DNA of 64,000 nucleotides. It comes from Hydractinia symbiolongicarpus. Lineage: Eukaryota; Cnidaria; Hydrozoa; Anthoathecata; Hydractiniidae. Of this stretch, positions 43,578 to 53,878 are shown piece after piece (positions within the stretch are counted from its first letter, which is position 1; each line of letters begins with the position of its first letter). The stretch spans positions 16,742,001 to 16,806,000 of the forward strand of contig NC_079879.1 in NCBI RefSeq assembly GCF_029227915.1. Direction: 5' to 3'. Made by a program: the position numbers and the translations under genes. A model generated the notes under the pieces. The model ran no database searches, was not told the origin of the DNA, and worked only from the letters and a program-made list of their open reading frames with translations.

Positions 43578-43822
43578 TAGACTCCTCAATTACCATACCT
43601 GATCGGCGGCATCTCCCAGAGCCCCCTTGGACCCGGAACATTGAAGGTGTCATGCCCATTTTTAGTCTTACCAAGTGGGAGGCGGTGGCACCACCCCCTT
43701 TCAACCCCACAATTTTCACTACCCACAAGAGTGGTAAAAATTAGCGTCTGCCTACGACATATTAATATCAAACATCCCTTCGAATAGATCCCTCGTGTCA
43801 TCATCGGGTAACGTGAAGTAAT

Positions 43823-44553
43823 TTAGGTGCCCAGGGTATCGTCCCTGAATCGGCACCAGGCATGTGCAGCATTGGGATCGTCGTATTCCGGTTTCCTCAC
43901 GGTCATCTCGGGGTACATCTCCCCTAACTTGATTATTCTTGCACCGAGTTGCCTACGTTGGCATCGGATCATGTAAGGCCTATGCATGCCTTTTTTTCCA
44001 TGTTCGTGGGGATCGTTTATATCAACCACGCATAGCACGGTGTCATCTTGATATCGGTGTGGAACATGCCTATGCCGTAGTTCCGAGTTGTCTTGTTTAA
44101 GAGCACTAAGTTGTTCATCTCTATCCTCGAGCTCATCCCCGAGTGCCAGGAGTTGGTTGTCCCTATCCTCAATTTCATCACCGAGTATGGCCAGAGCATT
44201 ATCCTTATCTTGTAGGGCCTGACGCTGCTCTTTAATTACATCTTATAATTTTTGGACATCTGCCCTGGCCAGCCATTTGATGACCCCTACAGCCTTTGGT
44301 TTTCGGGAACGACGAACGATCTCCAATGCGTCGCCCAACGTAAAAAAGCGTCATACCTACTTTTGTCTCCTTTTAGTGGTTGGTTAGTAACCAACCCTAT
44401 CTCATGGCGTGAAAGGGTGGAAATATCTCGATAAAACTCCGAAATCTTTTCAATACCCAGGAAACGTCCCAAATCGGCGCGTTTAAACATAGGTTGATCC
44501 TGGTTGTTGGATAGTGTCTCGATGGCTCCTGCGTTGAACATAACTTGCGACAT
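43823..44553 (-). pseudogene. Element B: MSV199/DUF3627-like protein, frameshifted
   Basis: Starts MSQVMFNAGAIETLSNNQ at 44553 and contains MFKRADLGRFLGIEKISEFY, as in element A. A frame change near 44345 shifts the MSV199-like core (ALEIVRRSRKPKAVGVIKWL) to another frame. A stop and then a long coiled coil (ALGDELEDRDEQLSALKQDN) follow, then a C-terminal part with MIRCQRRQLGARIIKLGEMY and AHAWCRFRDDTLGT to 43823. The C-terminal CQRR motif is what links it to the DUF3627-like tail. Its 3' end faces the integrase 3' end across about 250 bp. Confidence 0.55.
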
Positions 44554-44594
44554 CTTTTTAATATATCAACGTAAGCCGGAGGATTTCAACGTGG

Positions 44595-45182
44595 TCATTC
44601 GAGAATCTCCCAAGCCCTGGGATGTTCCAACCTCACGTACAAGCACGCGTGCTTGGATTTTTTCAATTCAACCTTGATATCATCCCAATTGGGGATCAAA
44701 TTCGTCTCTTCGTCTACCATTTTCGTGTCACTTTTTTCATGTGGATACCACAAAAACAGGGCCTTCTTCTGCCTCCTCAAATTTCTGGGTAAGGCGGTAT
44801 ATTACTGCGTTAAGAGCCACAACCTATGCTTCCTATGTCTTCCCGAAATAGCCAATTCAAGTAGGAATTGTCGACGCTTGTCGAGACTCTCGTCGGCTAT
44901 GACGTCGTCAGCTATGAAGAGACTGTCTTCACCTGCCAGCAGCGAGGACAATTTTTTGATCCATTCAAACAACTCATTCCCGGGGTCGATCAGGAACACA
45001 TAGGGATCTTTCCAGAGCGAGGCCCTCTCTCAATAGGTCGTATTCCACCACAAGGTAGGGCATAATATTACAATATTGTGCTTCTTATACTCGTTCTCGG
45101 TTAGATTCAAAACACGTTGTGTTTTCCCACATGATGTGGGTCCTGCGAAGATTGCCGTATGGGGGTATTTAACAACGTCCAT
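44595..45182 (-). pseudogene. Element B: FtsK/HerA-type packaging ATPase, two stops
   Basis: From ATG 45182: a normal P-loop FAGPTSCGKTQRVLNLT, then LCPTLWWNTTY, an in-frame TGA near 45028, DPYVFLIDPGNELFEWIKKL, Walker B SLFIADDVIADESLDKRR, LLELAISGRHRKHRLWLLTQ, a TAA near 44802, and YTALPRNLRRQKKALFLWYP to 44595. Apart from the two stops the frame is continuous, giving about 195 residues as in Polinton ATPases. The P-loop is intact here, unlike in element A. Confidence 0.78.
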
Positions 45183-45196
45183 TTACTAATAGTTGC

Positions 45197-45821
45197 TCAA
45201 CTTCCTGTCGTGAATTTTGGGGTACAAAGCTTCATATGCAAAGAAATCCATACACCGCCGTGATTGTTCACCAAAGACTCCTGACAGGCAGGGCAGATCT
45301 TGGTATTCTGGGTCTTATATTCGAGGGGTAGTGGAGTATATATTAATTTAACCTGTAGGCATCGCAACGCCTTGCAATATCTCTTGACGAGTAGTGCCTT
45401 CTCCGGGCTCTTTCTGATGAGTTCGGCGTACTGGGGTATACTGTTGTATGTGAGCAGGGTATACAAAAGTAGGTAATCTTCATCCTGCTTAAGCTCTCTA
45501 ATTTCCCTATCAATGGCAAGGGGGTCTATTTCATACTCAACGTCATTGATGTCCTTGCATTTAGTACAACGCCTCCTCTCCCTCGCTTTATCAAGGCAGC
45601 CTATACAACTCTTGGTTCGGCCGTGCTTGCACTTTATGCATGCTTTATCCATTTACTATCCATTTGCTCGTACAGGGGCTGATTGCCGGTGCTGCCCCTT
45701 GACAATTTCTTTCCGGCTAGGCACCATATGCATGTCTTTGTAGTTTGACCATATTTTCCTTGATATTGAAATTGTCTAGGGTTAAAAGGCGTTTACATCT
45801 CTGGCACTTGGTTCCTTCCAT
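45197..45821 (-). pseudogene. Element B: cysteine-rich zinc-ribbon protein
   Basis: Begins MEGTKCQRCKRLLTLDNFNI at 45821, a zinc-ribbon start very like that of the neighbouring HNH gene (MEARKCQKCKHYLSLGNFRI). A frame change lies near 45765. From 45652 the frame is open for 151 codons with CIKCKHGRTKSCIGCLDKAR, RRRCTKCKD and a C-terminal CPACQE...H...C finger. No enzyme domain recognised. It is absent from element A, lies between ATPase and HNH genes, and may be a DNA- or RNA-binding protein acquired with the HNH gene. Confidence 0.45.
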
Positions 45822-45865
45822 ATTTCTATTTGCCCCAAGGGTAAATAGAAATAATATTGGACACT

Positions 45866-46594
45866 CTATTCCGTAATGTATCGATTGCCCTTCGATATGT
45901 TTTCACTCGCCCACATGGGCTGAGTGTTGGTGTAGTGCAGCCTTTTCGCTACTTCGTCAAGCGATGGAGCATCGCCTTTTTCCTTATATTGAAGTGGCAC
46001 CTTGTGATCGATATGCCATTCTCCATGGTTGTTCCAGGTCATACCCTCAATAAACTGGGCTTCAATATGGGCACGCAGCGTGGATATATCACACCCGAGA
46101 TACTCGTGGGAGCTGAGCTACTTGTTTTCTCGTAAAGCCTTGCGGGTTCGACATCGTACAACAGAGGCGAGATGTCCATGAAGGCTGCAAATGGGGCATA
46201 TTGCTCTATATTTTTGATGGTCACTGCAGATGCTTCCACCCCCACAGTCCTTACAGCGAGATCTTATCATCCGATGGTCGCAGACGCTTCCACCCCCACA
46301 TTCTTTGCATTGGGATCTCAACCTTTGGTGGTCGCAGACGCTTCCACCCCGCAGTCTTTGCAGTGTGATCTTCGCCTTTCATGATAGCAAATCTGACTGC
46401 CCCCACATTCTTCCACCCTTGCAGTCTTTACAGGTGGATCTTATCCTTTGATGCGGACACTTTGTACGCTCCTTTGACGCCTAGAGAACGTTCAGGCATT
46501 TGATGCATATTTTTGTTATCTGACCGTTACGCTTAATCCTAAAATTGCCCAAAGATAGATAGTGTTTACATTTTTGACATTTCCTGGCCTCCAT
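45866..46594 (-). pseudogene. Element B: HNH endonuclease with CKECGG-type repeats, broken
   Basis: Starts MEARKCQKCKHYLSLGNFRI at 46594, an N-terminal zinc ribbon. An in-frame TAG after about 37 codons and later frame changes interrupt it. Repeats of the form SxCKDCGGGS(I/V)C.H.. follow (46390-46200). The C-terminal HNH-like domain reads YLGCDISTLRAHIEAQFIEG, MTWNNHGEWHIDHKVPLQYK, RLHYTNTQPMWASENISKGN and ends at 45866. The WHIDH motif carries the catalytic histidine. This architecture is seen in mobile HNH proteins of giant viruses and phages. Element A has no counterpart, so it looks like an insertion or gain in B. Confidence 0.68.
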
Positions 46595-46642
46595 ATTGAC
46601 TTGTTTTTGTCCTTGGGACAAACACGAGTTTTTACTGGACAC

Positions 46643-46897
46643 TTATTTCGGTTTGGGAACTATGCTTGCGGGTAACCACCCTTTTTTGACGGTCATTTCA
46701 AGACTCGCCCTGCCTGCTGCAAAGTATGCAACCACCTTGAGGACATCGTTTGTATCCATTTTTGTGGATGGTCTTGTTATACCCAATAATTTTTTACCTG
46801 CCATGGCATAGCCAAAGGTGAAACCAAGGTCTACAACGGTTTTGTATAGCATATCCAAAATCTTCTTTTCTTTCGGGGTTACGTTGCTTGTTGCCAT
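46643..46897 (-). CDS. Element B: conserved 84-residue protein
   Basis: Intact frame beginning MATSNVTPKEKKILDMLYKT and ending in a basic/proline tail. It is homologous over its length to the element A protein at 36015-36263 (YAMAGKKLLGITRPSTKMDT against YAMLGKRFLGISSPSTKLDT). It is intact in both elements, unlike the large genes. Unknown family; probably a small structural or accessory protein. Confidence 0.58.
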   Translation of the reverse strand: MATSNVTPKEKKILDMLYKTVVDLGFTFGYAMAGKKLLGITRPSTKMDTNDVLKVVAYFAAGRASLEMTVKKGWLPASIVPKPK

Positions 46898-46907
46898 TTA
46901 TTTAGTG

Positions 46908-47239
46908 TCATTTTTTACGAAAATTCAATGCATCTTGTTGAGGCTCGGGATGAGTCACCGGCTTGTTAGATTCTCCATCATTTTTGCCTATGCCAAACCT
47001 ATACCAAACCCCAACCTTATGGCAAGCACGGCCAGGGTCCCGACCCCATAAAGGTAGATATCCGTAGAATTGTGAGGACCTGCGACAGGTTCTTGATCAC
47101 TTGGTGAAGAACCTTTGCTCACGTTCCTCTGTAAGTCGGCATTGTTCTTTCGGTTCCATTCGACAAGTCTCTTACCGGCAGCAACACGGCCTTCATTCTT
47201 CTTGGTTATGACTCTCTCTTCTTGTTTTTGCTCTTCCAT
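46908..47239 (-). pseudogene. Element B: small single-TM protein, frameshifted at the TM end
   Basis: Starts MEEQKQEERVITKKNEGRVA, as in element A's TM protein (36275-36631). The frame has a TM segment (IYLYGVGTLAVLAIRLGFGI) and stops at 46988. The expected hydrophilic tail (ESNKPVTHPEPQQDALNFRK) is in another frame, ending at 46908, so one small indel lies near 46990. Confidence 0.52.
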
Positions 47240-47244
47240 TTATC

Positions 47245-47737
47245 TTAAAGCACCGTCTCTGCCTTATCCACTTCCTCCGCATCCTCTTTCTTCTTGCTCA
47301 TATGCCTCGCAGTATGGCCCGCTACCAATAGCGGGGTTAAACACCTCCTAAAGGTGCAGTACACCAAAATACCGGGATCTGTATGGAATCTCGGATTATA
47401 GGATCTTCTTCGATATCTCGACGTAATTCGTCAACACCGTCAATATCTACAATATTCCCAATCAAATTTGCATACAGGCTAATCACGTGAGTCGTCAACG
47501 CTTTGGCCGTCTTTTCCCCCTTCTCTTGCAATTCTCGCTGTACGTACTCGGTATGTACCTTGTCGATTGCCCATCAGGGGCCTTGTCGACAAACCCTTCT
47601 GTACACTTTTTCGGTAAAAGGTGCCCCTTGCCCTTACGTAGGGCCTCCTTCAGGACCCGGCGTTTATCGATTGGTTTCTCTATCTGTTCATATTCTGCAG
47701 AGGTGGCTTTATCGAATACTCTTGCAATATCAGACAT
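47245..47737 (-). pseudogene. Element B: homologue of the ~176-residue protein, two frameshifts
   Basis: Starts MSDIARVFDKATSAEYEQIE at 47737 and continues PIDKRRVLKEALRKGKGHLL, PKKCTEGFVDKAPD, then a frame change near 47575. KGEKTAKALTTHVISLYANL and IGNIVDIDGVDELRRDIEED follow, a second change near 47365 leads to VYCTFRRCLTPLLVAGHTAR, and it ends at 47245. Order and motifs match element A's 36845-37372. Unknown function. Confidence 0.52.
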
Positions 47738-47759
47738 ATTTATTAGTAGTCGTTTGTAA

Positions 47760-50700
47760 CGAAAAAGTACATAGGCGGTAATGGCCACGGGCAAGCGTCG
47801 TAATTTGATCGGGTTGCACGAGCCTCTTGTCATCTGCCCTGTTAAGCGCAAACTTGTTCACCTTTTTGGTATATACCTTATGATTCTTATTTTGAATCAG
47901 CACTTGGCTTCTGTATAAGTCAACGCCTTCTTCCAGACATCGCCTATAGTCATCGAAGGTGATGAATTTTTTCGTAACACATCTCTTCAGGCCCTTCGCT
48001 TTGCGATCACCGCCCCCTTTGATAAGGCTCTTGTAGGCATAGGATTTTCCCCGTGAATTCATCCTTCGTGAGGCCTACCAACTTCTTGTTTTTCCCTATA
48101 GGGAGAGGCCTACCATTATCTGGATTATAGGCACTTGTGTCAAAGCGCGTTTCAACGTCCCGCGCGATATCCCTATAAAAATCCTCTGTTCGTATGTGGT
48201 ATACAAAGCTGACCGTATCCATGTAGCAGAGCCATATTTTAGAACCGTACTTGGGCTGCATGTAGTCGTAATGAAACTCGTACATGACTAGCTTCGACAT
48301 GTCCAGGATGGCCTGACCAATGTATACGGGCTTATTCATCTTGACCTCTGTTTTAGCCATATCTACACCTACTAGGTGCTTGCTAAACCTGCTTCCACCC
48401 TTGAAATTTGGTTTGATGACAAGCTTCATGTACTTGTCCTCATTGGTGACCTGATGGATGTTGCGGTGGTTTCTAATACTCTCCATCGTCTTGCCAAATA
48501 CGCTTAAATTCATAAGCATTTAGAAGTCCTTTTCGAACTCGTTTTTTGCATCCGTTCTCAGCCTCGTATTGTGAACGATGTACCCCTTCAGCCACGCCTT
48601 CTGGTTAAGCCGGATGACCCTGCGCACTCTCTTCAAATCAAGCCCATGTTTTATAGCCTTATTTAATGCCCTTATATGTACCACATACTTTCGCTTGTCC
48701 TCCAAATTTGGTACCAATTTCTCGACTTTGTGGACCACCGTGCGTTCGGGTAGGAACGGCAACTCGTTATACCTGTCGTGTAATCAATATCAACCTCTAA
48801 GATGTACCCATGCTTATTGTCTATAACGAGCTTCTCGATCCGCCTTTTGGTAAAGGCGTCAACGTTTGACACCCATTTGAAGCCATGTACCTACTGTTTG
48901 CTATCGTATACCGGTGTACAGCTTGGGTTATACCTCCTCGGATACCTTTTTCGAACATCAGGAGCATGTCGGGGTCTGTAAGGAGCTCTAACCTTATCCC
49001 GGTATACTTGAGTGCTGCCTTCCATGCCAATCCAGGTGCACTGTAGAAGTGCGCCGGATCAAGCTTGTAGTTTGTCAAGCACACGTCCCGAAACGTCTCG
49101 AAGACGTCGGTAATAGCAGGACGTCTGTGCTGAGGTACACGTCGTGGTAGTCGCCCATGGTAACGTCATCGCCTTCTGGGGTGATGCAATTCCATACTTT
49201 TTTCGCGTATTGATAATCTTCATCGCTGATACCCTTCATGTTCAGCTTGCTGTAAAAGGCCTCCTTTGGTGGCAGCTCCACCTCTTCGAATCGCCGCCAT
49301 CCATCCATGTACTCATTCGGATAGACACCCTTTCTGTGCATGAGTTGAAACGTGTCATCCTCATTGAAAAACCAACGGAGATTTTTACACTGTTCATCGT
49401 TGAGGTTGTTTGCAAGTTTGTCTAGGTTTGATGCCATAAATCGACAGGAATCTATGAACCTAATTTCGACCCTCTTATACGTCTCGCCGTCCTCATATCC
49501 CATACCTCCAAGAGGTACCTTGATTTTAACATTGAAAGAGATATATTTTTCAGTATTCTCCGCTATGCAACCAATATCCTGCGTGTCGTATTTTTCACCC
49601 AATTCCCTCATGAACAGGTGTGCCTCATACCCTGAAAGATTATGGAAGATCACAGGTATGTGACCCGGTATTTTGTATTTGCGGTTACAGCTGTTATGGG
49701 CCGCCCCTTTATACAGCCTTGTATAGTGACAATGGGCCTGAACTTTGCGGTAATTTTTGCAATCATTGAAGGGTTTTAGGCAGATATGGCATTCTGTAGC
49801 CTCGTTGTGCTCCCTTTTCAGGACCTCCGTTAGAGGTAGCATGTCCTGCTGCGGGTAGGTATAATATAGTCTTTTCACTTCATCCTCTAGGTGGTCCACG
49901 AATCGTTTGATACAATCCTCACCCCTGTAGACTGTTAGGGGATCCGGTACATCCCCATATGCAAAGGTACTATACGTGCACCAGCCAGATGGTACATGCT
50001 TGCTCAGCCTTTTCGTCTTGGTATTTCTGGCATCTTCTACCGGGACTAGCAGGTACCTTGAATTGTTGTTGGCCATCCCTATAGTATAGCCATTTCTCGA
50101 CCTCTGTTAACATTGTGATTTTAACAGCCTCATGGTCCTTGCAATATCTATAATGCCTATCCCTCGATGCAACCGCGGGAAAGCCCTGTAGACAGTTTAG
50201 ACAAAAATGCATTGCATTCCTATTCTTCGAGGTCTCCTTGCCCAGGAACCTCGATAGACTTTTGACGGCTGTGTAGTGGGCCTTTTTATCATCGGTGATA
50301 AGCAATAGAGTCACCACCTTGGTACGTCCGTTGTGCACCGATCGACGTAGGATGTTGATCCTCTTTCCCGTTACATACAGGACATTTACCGCAATGTCAG
50401 GGTTATTCGCCTGAAATTTGTATATGCTTTTGATACTTGTTGGGAACCCTATACCCTCCCAATTGTAGAGGTCTACATAAGGTTTCAGCTTGCCGATCCT
50501 TTGTGGATCTTTTTCAATCTCCGTATGATGTAAGGATGCTATAACAGCCCACTTGAAGCATTCCTCATCCTCATTTTTTAGGTTAATGACGGTCTCCTTT
50601 GATTTTATCCATTTAGGTAGTATATATGATGAACCCCTTGTTAGCCTCAATTTGTGAAAGTCTACATCAAGGTGTAGAATTCGGCTGATTGTAAAGCCAC

Positions 50701-51441
50701 TCTGTGGTAGTGCTGGGTGCTCCACGTGTGTTTTAATCTGTGTAAACACCCTATCCAGCAATTCGTTTACGTCGCTGCCCTGGAAGACTGAGGCCATATT
50801 GCTGTTGAAGGCCTTCTTCACCTCAATGTACTCATCGTTGACCCCCTCCATATTTGATGGCTTCTTCCACATGATCCAGAGGGACAGTTGTATCTTTGCC
50901 GACCCCATATCTTCTACCTTCCCTCCAACCAATGTTTTCACGTTTGGTCGCACCATCCCTATATACCCATCAACGTCGGCCCCTCCAATACCGGGAATGC
51001 GGAAACTTCTTTGCCCAGGTTGTTCATATATATTTTGGATATCTCCAAGATAGTCTTCCTCGTCCTCTTTTTGAAGTGTAGGGATGGCTGCCCCGCGATA
51101 GAGCCCAATCACACTACGTTTAAAAGCTGAATAGCTTCTTTTGATGCTGTCCCCCTCCCTTATAGGTTTGGGGACAGCATCAACCAGCCAGTTGTACCAT
51201 CCCTGCATCTTATCCCTTACAACAAAGCGATTTTTTGACAGTTCCTGTTTCTCGAACATATCCATGGCCTCCAGTGTTGGTAATATAGTCACGGACCGGA
51301 CCGGCTTTCGTTGTCCAGCCCTTCTGACCGGTCTCTGTGGTACGTCCTCCAATAAAGAAATCAATTACGTAGCTTGTAATACCCGGTTAAACCACGGCTT
51401 TTAGCGATACCTCGTAATTGTTTCACGGTATATGTATTCAT
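47760..51441 (-). pseudogene. Element B: protein-primed DNA polymerase B with lost catalytic motifs
   Basis: Starts at ATG 51441 with the SAP-like YTVKQLRGIAKSRGLTGYYK, a frame change near 51365, then a 464-codon frame with RILHLDVDFHKLRLTRGSSY. Compared with element A, about 29 nt are deleted near 50048, removing the exonuclease I motif and shifting frame. The next frame (50076-49075) has CHICLKPF...AHCHYTRLYKGAAHNSCN and VIFHNLSGYEAHLF. A deletion of about 100 nt near 48892 removes polymerase motif A. Motif B region (KMNKPVYIGQAILD) remains. Motif C reads YMDTVSF (48215), the second aspartate being valine. Frame changes also lie near 49080, 48780 and 48060. Confidence 0.8.
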
Positions 51442-51469
51442 TTCTTTATTGTATAGAGTTTTTTGTTTT

Positions 51470-51823
51470 CACAGAGGATTTCATTCTGCTCGACTAGCGT
51501 GTCTTTACTGCGCATGCGTTGATTATTGATGATTATCGCTAGGGAATTCCCCTACTCATTTGCTGTATACTTTGATATGCGCGTAGACTATTAGGGAATT
51601 GCGCTAGAAAATTTTGGACTCATTTTTGTATGATTTTTGATGACGTCACTGTACTGCATAGATTATTAGGGACACTGCCTTGCTATGCACTGATTATTAG
51701 GGACTAGGTATGGCTATGCACTGCATGGTATCGGATTATTAGGGATCAGTTGTGCTTGGCTGTGGCGTGCGCGTGCGCGTAAGCGCGACTGCACCAGAAG
51801 GAACATTTCTCTATCTCTGAAAT
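51470..51823. repeat. Element B: right terminal region with AGGGA-type repeats
   Basis: A series of (G/A)(A/C)TA(T/)TAGGGA(A/C) motifs occurs at 51540, 51590, 51628, 51660, 51700 and 51740, with GCGCATGCG near 51512 and a GCGTGCGCGTGCGCGTAAGC tract at 51766. It ends with GACTGCACCAGAAGGAACAT then TTCTCTATCTCT (51788-51818), shared with element A's end. No inverted copy was found at the left of B. Confidence 0.55.
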
Positions 51824-52099
51824 AACTTCTGAATAATAACCATCAAGCTGTTGTGAGGTTTGATAAAGTTAGTTGGGTTGTAGGAGGATGTAGAGAGGTT
51901 TATGGCATATTATCAGCATAAAGATAATGCAATTAGTTACATCAAATACACTTGATTTTTTTAGCTAGACTGAATAGGATAAGCTTTTGGACATCGACGT
52001 ATACTCACTTTAACTGATTTTGATTTTGGAAATAGTTTTGGACCGGACACGTTTTTATAATTACCTTTTTTGAAACCGGATTTACATTAAAAAGAAAAC

Positions 52100-52559
52100 A
52101 TGTTTCGCAAATTTCTTATTCTGATATTGTTATGGAATTTAAGGCTCGTATTGTTGAGTTATATTCATCCCATACGAGAAGACGGGTATGACATAATAGT
52201 GGAGTTGATAAGGAACGATGGACAATCTAAAATCCCAGTGAAAGACAGGACTGTCACTCACAGAAGCGCTTACATAAAATACTGGGGATTGAAAAATGAT
52301 TTGACATTAGATTCAAATGGAATAATTTTTTTCAAGGTAAAGGAGTTCTGAAAAAGGTAAACTAAGTAAAGCAGTAGCGAAAACTTTCAAAAAAAGTAAA
52401 TCAGCTGGATATAAAAAACTAAGGAACAGAGCTGCAGACGGATATGCGAGAATCAGTGACAAAAAAATTCTCAATATAACATCAAAGGATGGTGAGTTTA
52501 AAAAGTTCACTGTAAAATTCAATAACAAAGCAGTTCCTAAACCTGTCACTGCAAATGAG
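52100..52559 (+). CDS. Possible secreted-protein gene fragment, unknown family
   Basis: The frame from ATG 52100 opens with a hydrophobic stretch that could be a signal peptide (FLILILLWNLRLVLLSY), then YDIIVELIRNDGQSKIPVKD and THRSAYIKYWGLKNDLTLDS, stopping at 52349. A second frame from about 52355 continues protein-like sequence rich in lysine (KTFKKSKSAGYKKLRNRAAD, GYARISDKKILNITSKDGEF, KKFTVKFNNKAVPKPVTANE) up to a good donor (GAG|GTAGGT at 52559). An AAGGTAAA direct repeat at the junction (52335 and 52354) may mark a small duplication that broke the frame. I do not recognise the family. Downstream exons were not found. Confidence 0.38.
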
Positions 52560-53150
52560 GTAGGTTCTTTTTAAACTGTGATTATGTCAATTAAATTGCA
52601 TGGGGAAGAATGGGGTTTATTTATGACGTCGGGTCCCCTTTTCTTATCATCAACACTTGAGAGCGCTTATCAAGGTTGCGGAAGTATTGATTTACAATAT
52701 CTGAGTTTGATTTAAAGATATACCTGAAGTGACTAAACACTAAACCTTTTTAGTCACGTTCCTTGCTGTAAAAGAGGTAACGTCGATATTCTCGAACTGA
52801 TTAGTTTGCATATTATGTTAAACAGGTTAAAGATTGCTACACATTATATTTATTATGTTATGTTATAGTACGAAAAACACCTTAGTTCCTGTATATTTTG
52901 TATCTTATTGAAACGCGGTTATAATATTTATATAATATTTCTTTTGTTATGGTAAGAAAACACATCAGCTAGTACATTTTTTCACTAAAAGAAAGTCAGT
53001 GTATGTAATGTTACAACGCCTGTTCATGAAAATTAAAATAATCATTCTACTAACGTGTGAAACGCGTTTCAACGCAATAAACATGACAGAGTTTTCAGAA
53101 CACGGATAACATTGAAAAAGATGACGTCATAAAAATTGCGGCAGCATGCA
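52560..53150. other. Gene-free AT-rich stretch
   Basis: Nothing recognised. A short ACACGTG-type sequence and AT-rich DNA precede the minisatellite. Confidence 0.4.
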
Positions 53151-53167
53151 AAAACCTAAAATTAAAA

Positions 53168-53878
53168 AGTGGGGCAAGACGTTTTTACAAAGTGGGGCAG
53201 CTCCGAAATTACAAAGTGGGGCAAAACTTATTACATGGTGGGGCAGGTATTACAAAGTGGGGCAACATAATTACAAAGTGGGGCAGATATTACAAAGTGG
53301 AGCATTTATTACAAAGTGGGGCATTTATTACAAAGTGGAGCATTTATTACAAAGTGGAGCATTTATTACAAATTGGAGCATTTATTACAAATTGGAGCAT
53401 TTATTACAAAGTGGGGCAGATATTACAAAGTGGGGGATATATTACAAAGTGGGGCATTTATTACAAAGTGGGGCATTTATTACAAAGTGGGGCATTTATT
53501 ACAAAGTGGAGCATTTATTACAAAGTGGGGCATTTATTACAAAGTGTGGCATTTATTACAAAGTGGGGCATTTATTACAAAGTGGAGCATTTATTACAAA
53601 GTGGGGCATTTATTACAAAGTGGGGCATTTATTACAAAGTGGGGCATTTATTACAAAGTGGAGCATTTATTACAAATTGGAGCATTTATTACAAAGTGGG
53701 GGAGATATTACAAAGTGGAGCATTTATTACAAATTGGAGCATTTATTACAAAGTGGGGCATTTATTACAAATTGGAGCATTTATTACAAAGTGGAGCATT
53801 TATTACAAAGTGGGGGAGATATTACAAAGTGGGGGAGATATTACAAAGTGGGGGAGATATTACAAAGTGGGGCATAAC
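53168..53878. repeat. 19-bp minisatellite, about 37 copies
   Basis: The unit is TATTACAAAGTGGGGCATT with variants (GTGGAGC, ATTGGAGC, GGGGGAGATA). Because 19 is not a multiple of 3 and the unit has no stop in any plus frame, all three forward frames stay open for over 215 codons and encode the same 19-residue periodic peptide (YYKVGHLLQSGAFITKWGI). This is an expected by-product of the array, not evidence for a protein. The left edge degenerates into irregular ACAAAGTGGGGCA units from about 53168. Confidence 0.88.

Larger units (their letters stand above)
41807..51823. mobile_element. Polinton/Maverick-like element B, left-truncated in the capsid gene
   Basis: Plus-strand genes on the left (capsid-like fragment, small TM protein, integrase) converge on a minus-strand block (MSV199-type, ATPase, zinc-ribbon and HNH genes, 84-residue protein, TM protein, ~160-residue protein, DNA polymerase B). 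The right terminal region runs to about 51823. This is the usual Polinton complement, with integrase towards one end and polymerase at the other. The left inverted repeat and most of the capsid gene are missing exactly where element A ends. No adenovirus-type protease was recognised. Frameshifts are common throughout. Confidence 0.75.

Noticed and set aside
43586-43804. 72-codon minus-strand frame between the integrase and MSV199-type genes
   Set aside because: No counterpart in element A and no protein-like features.
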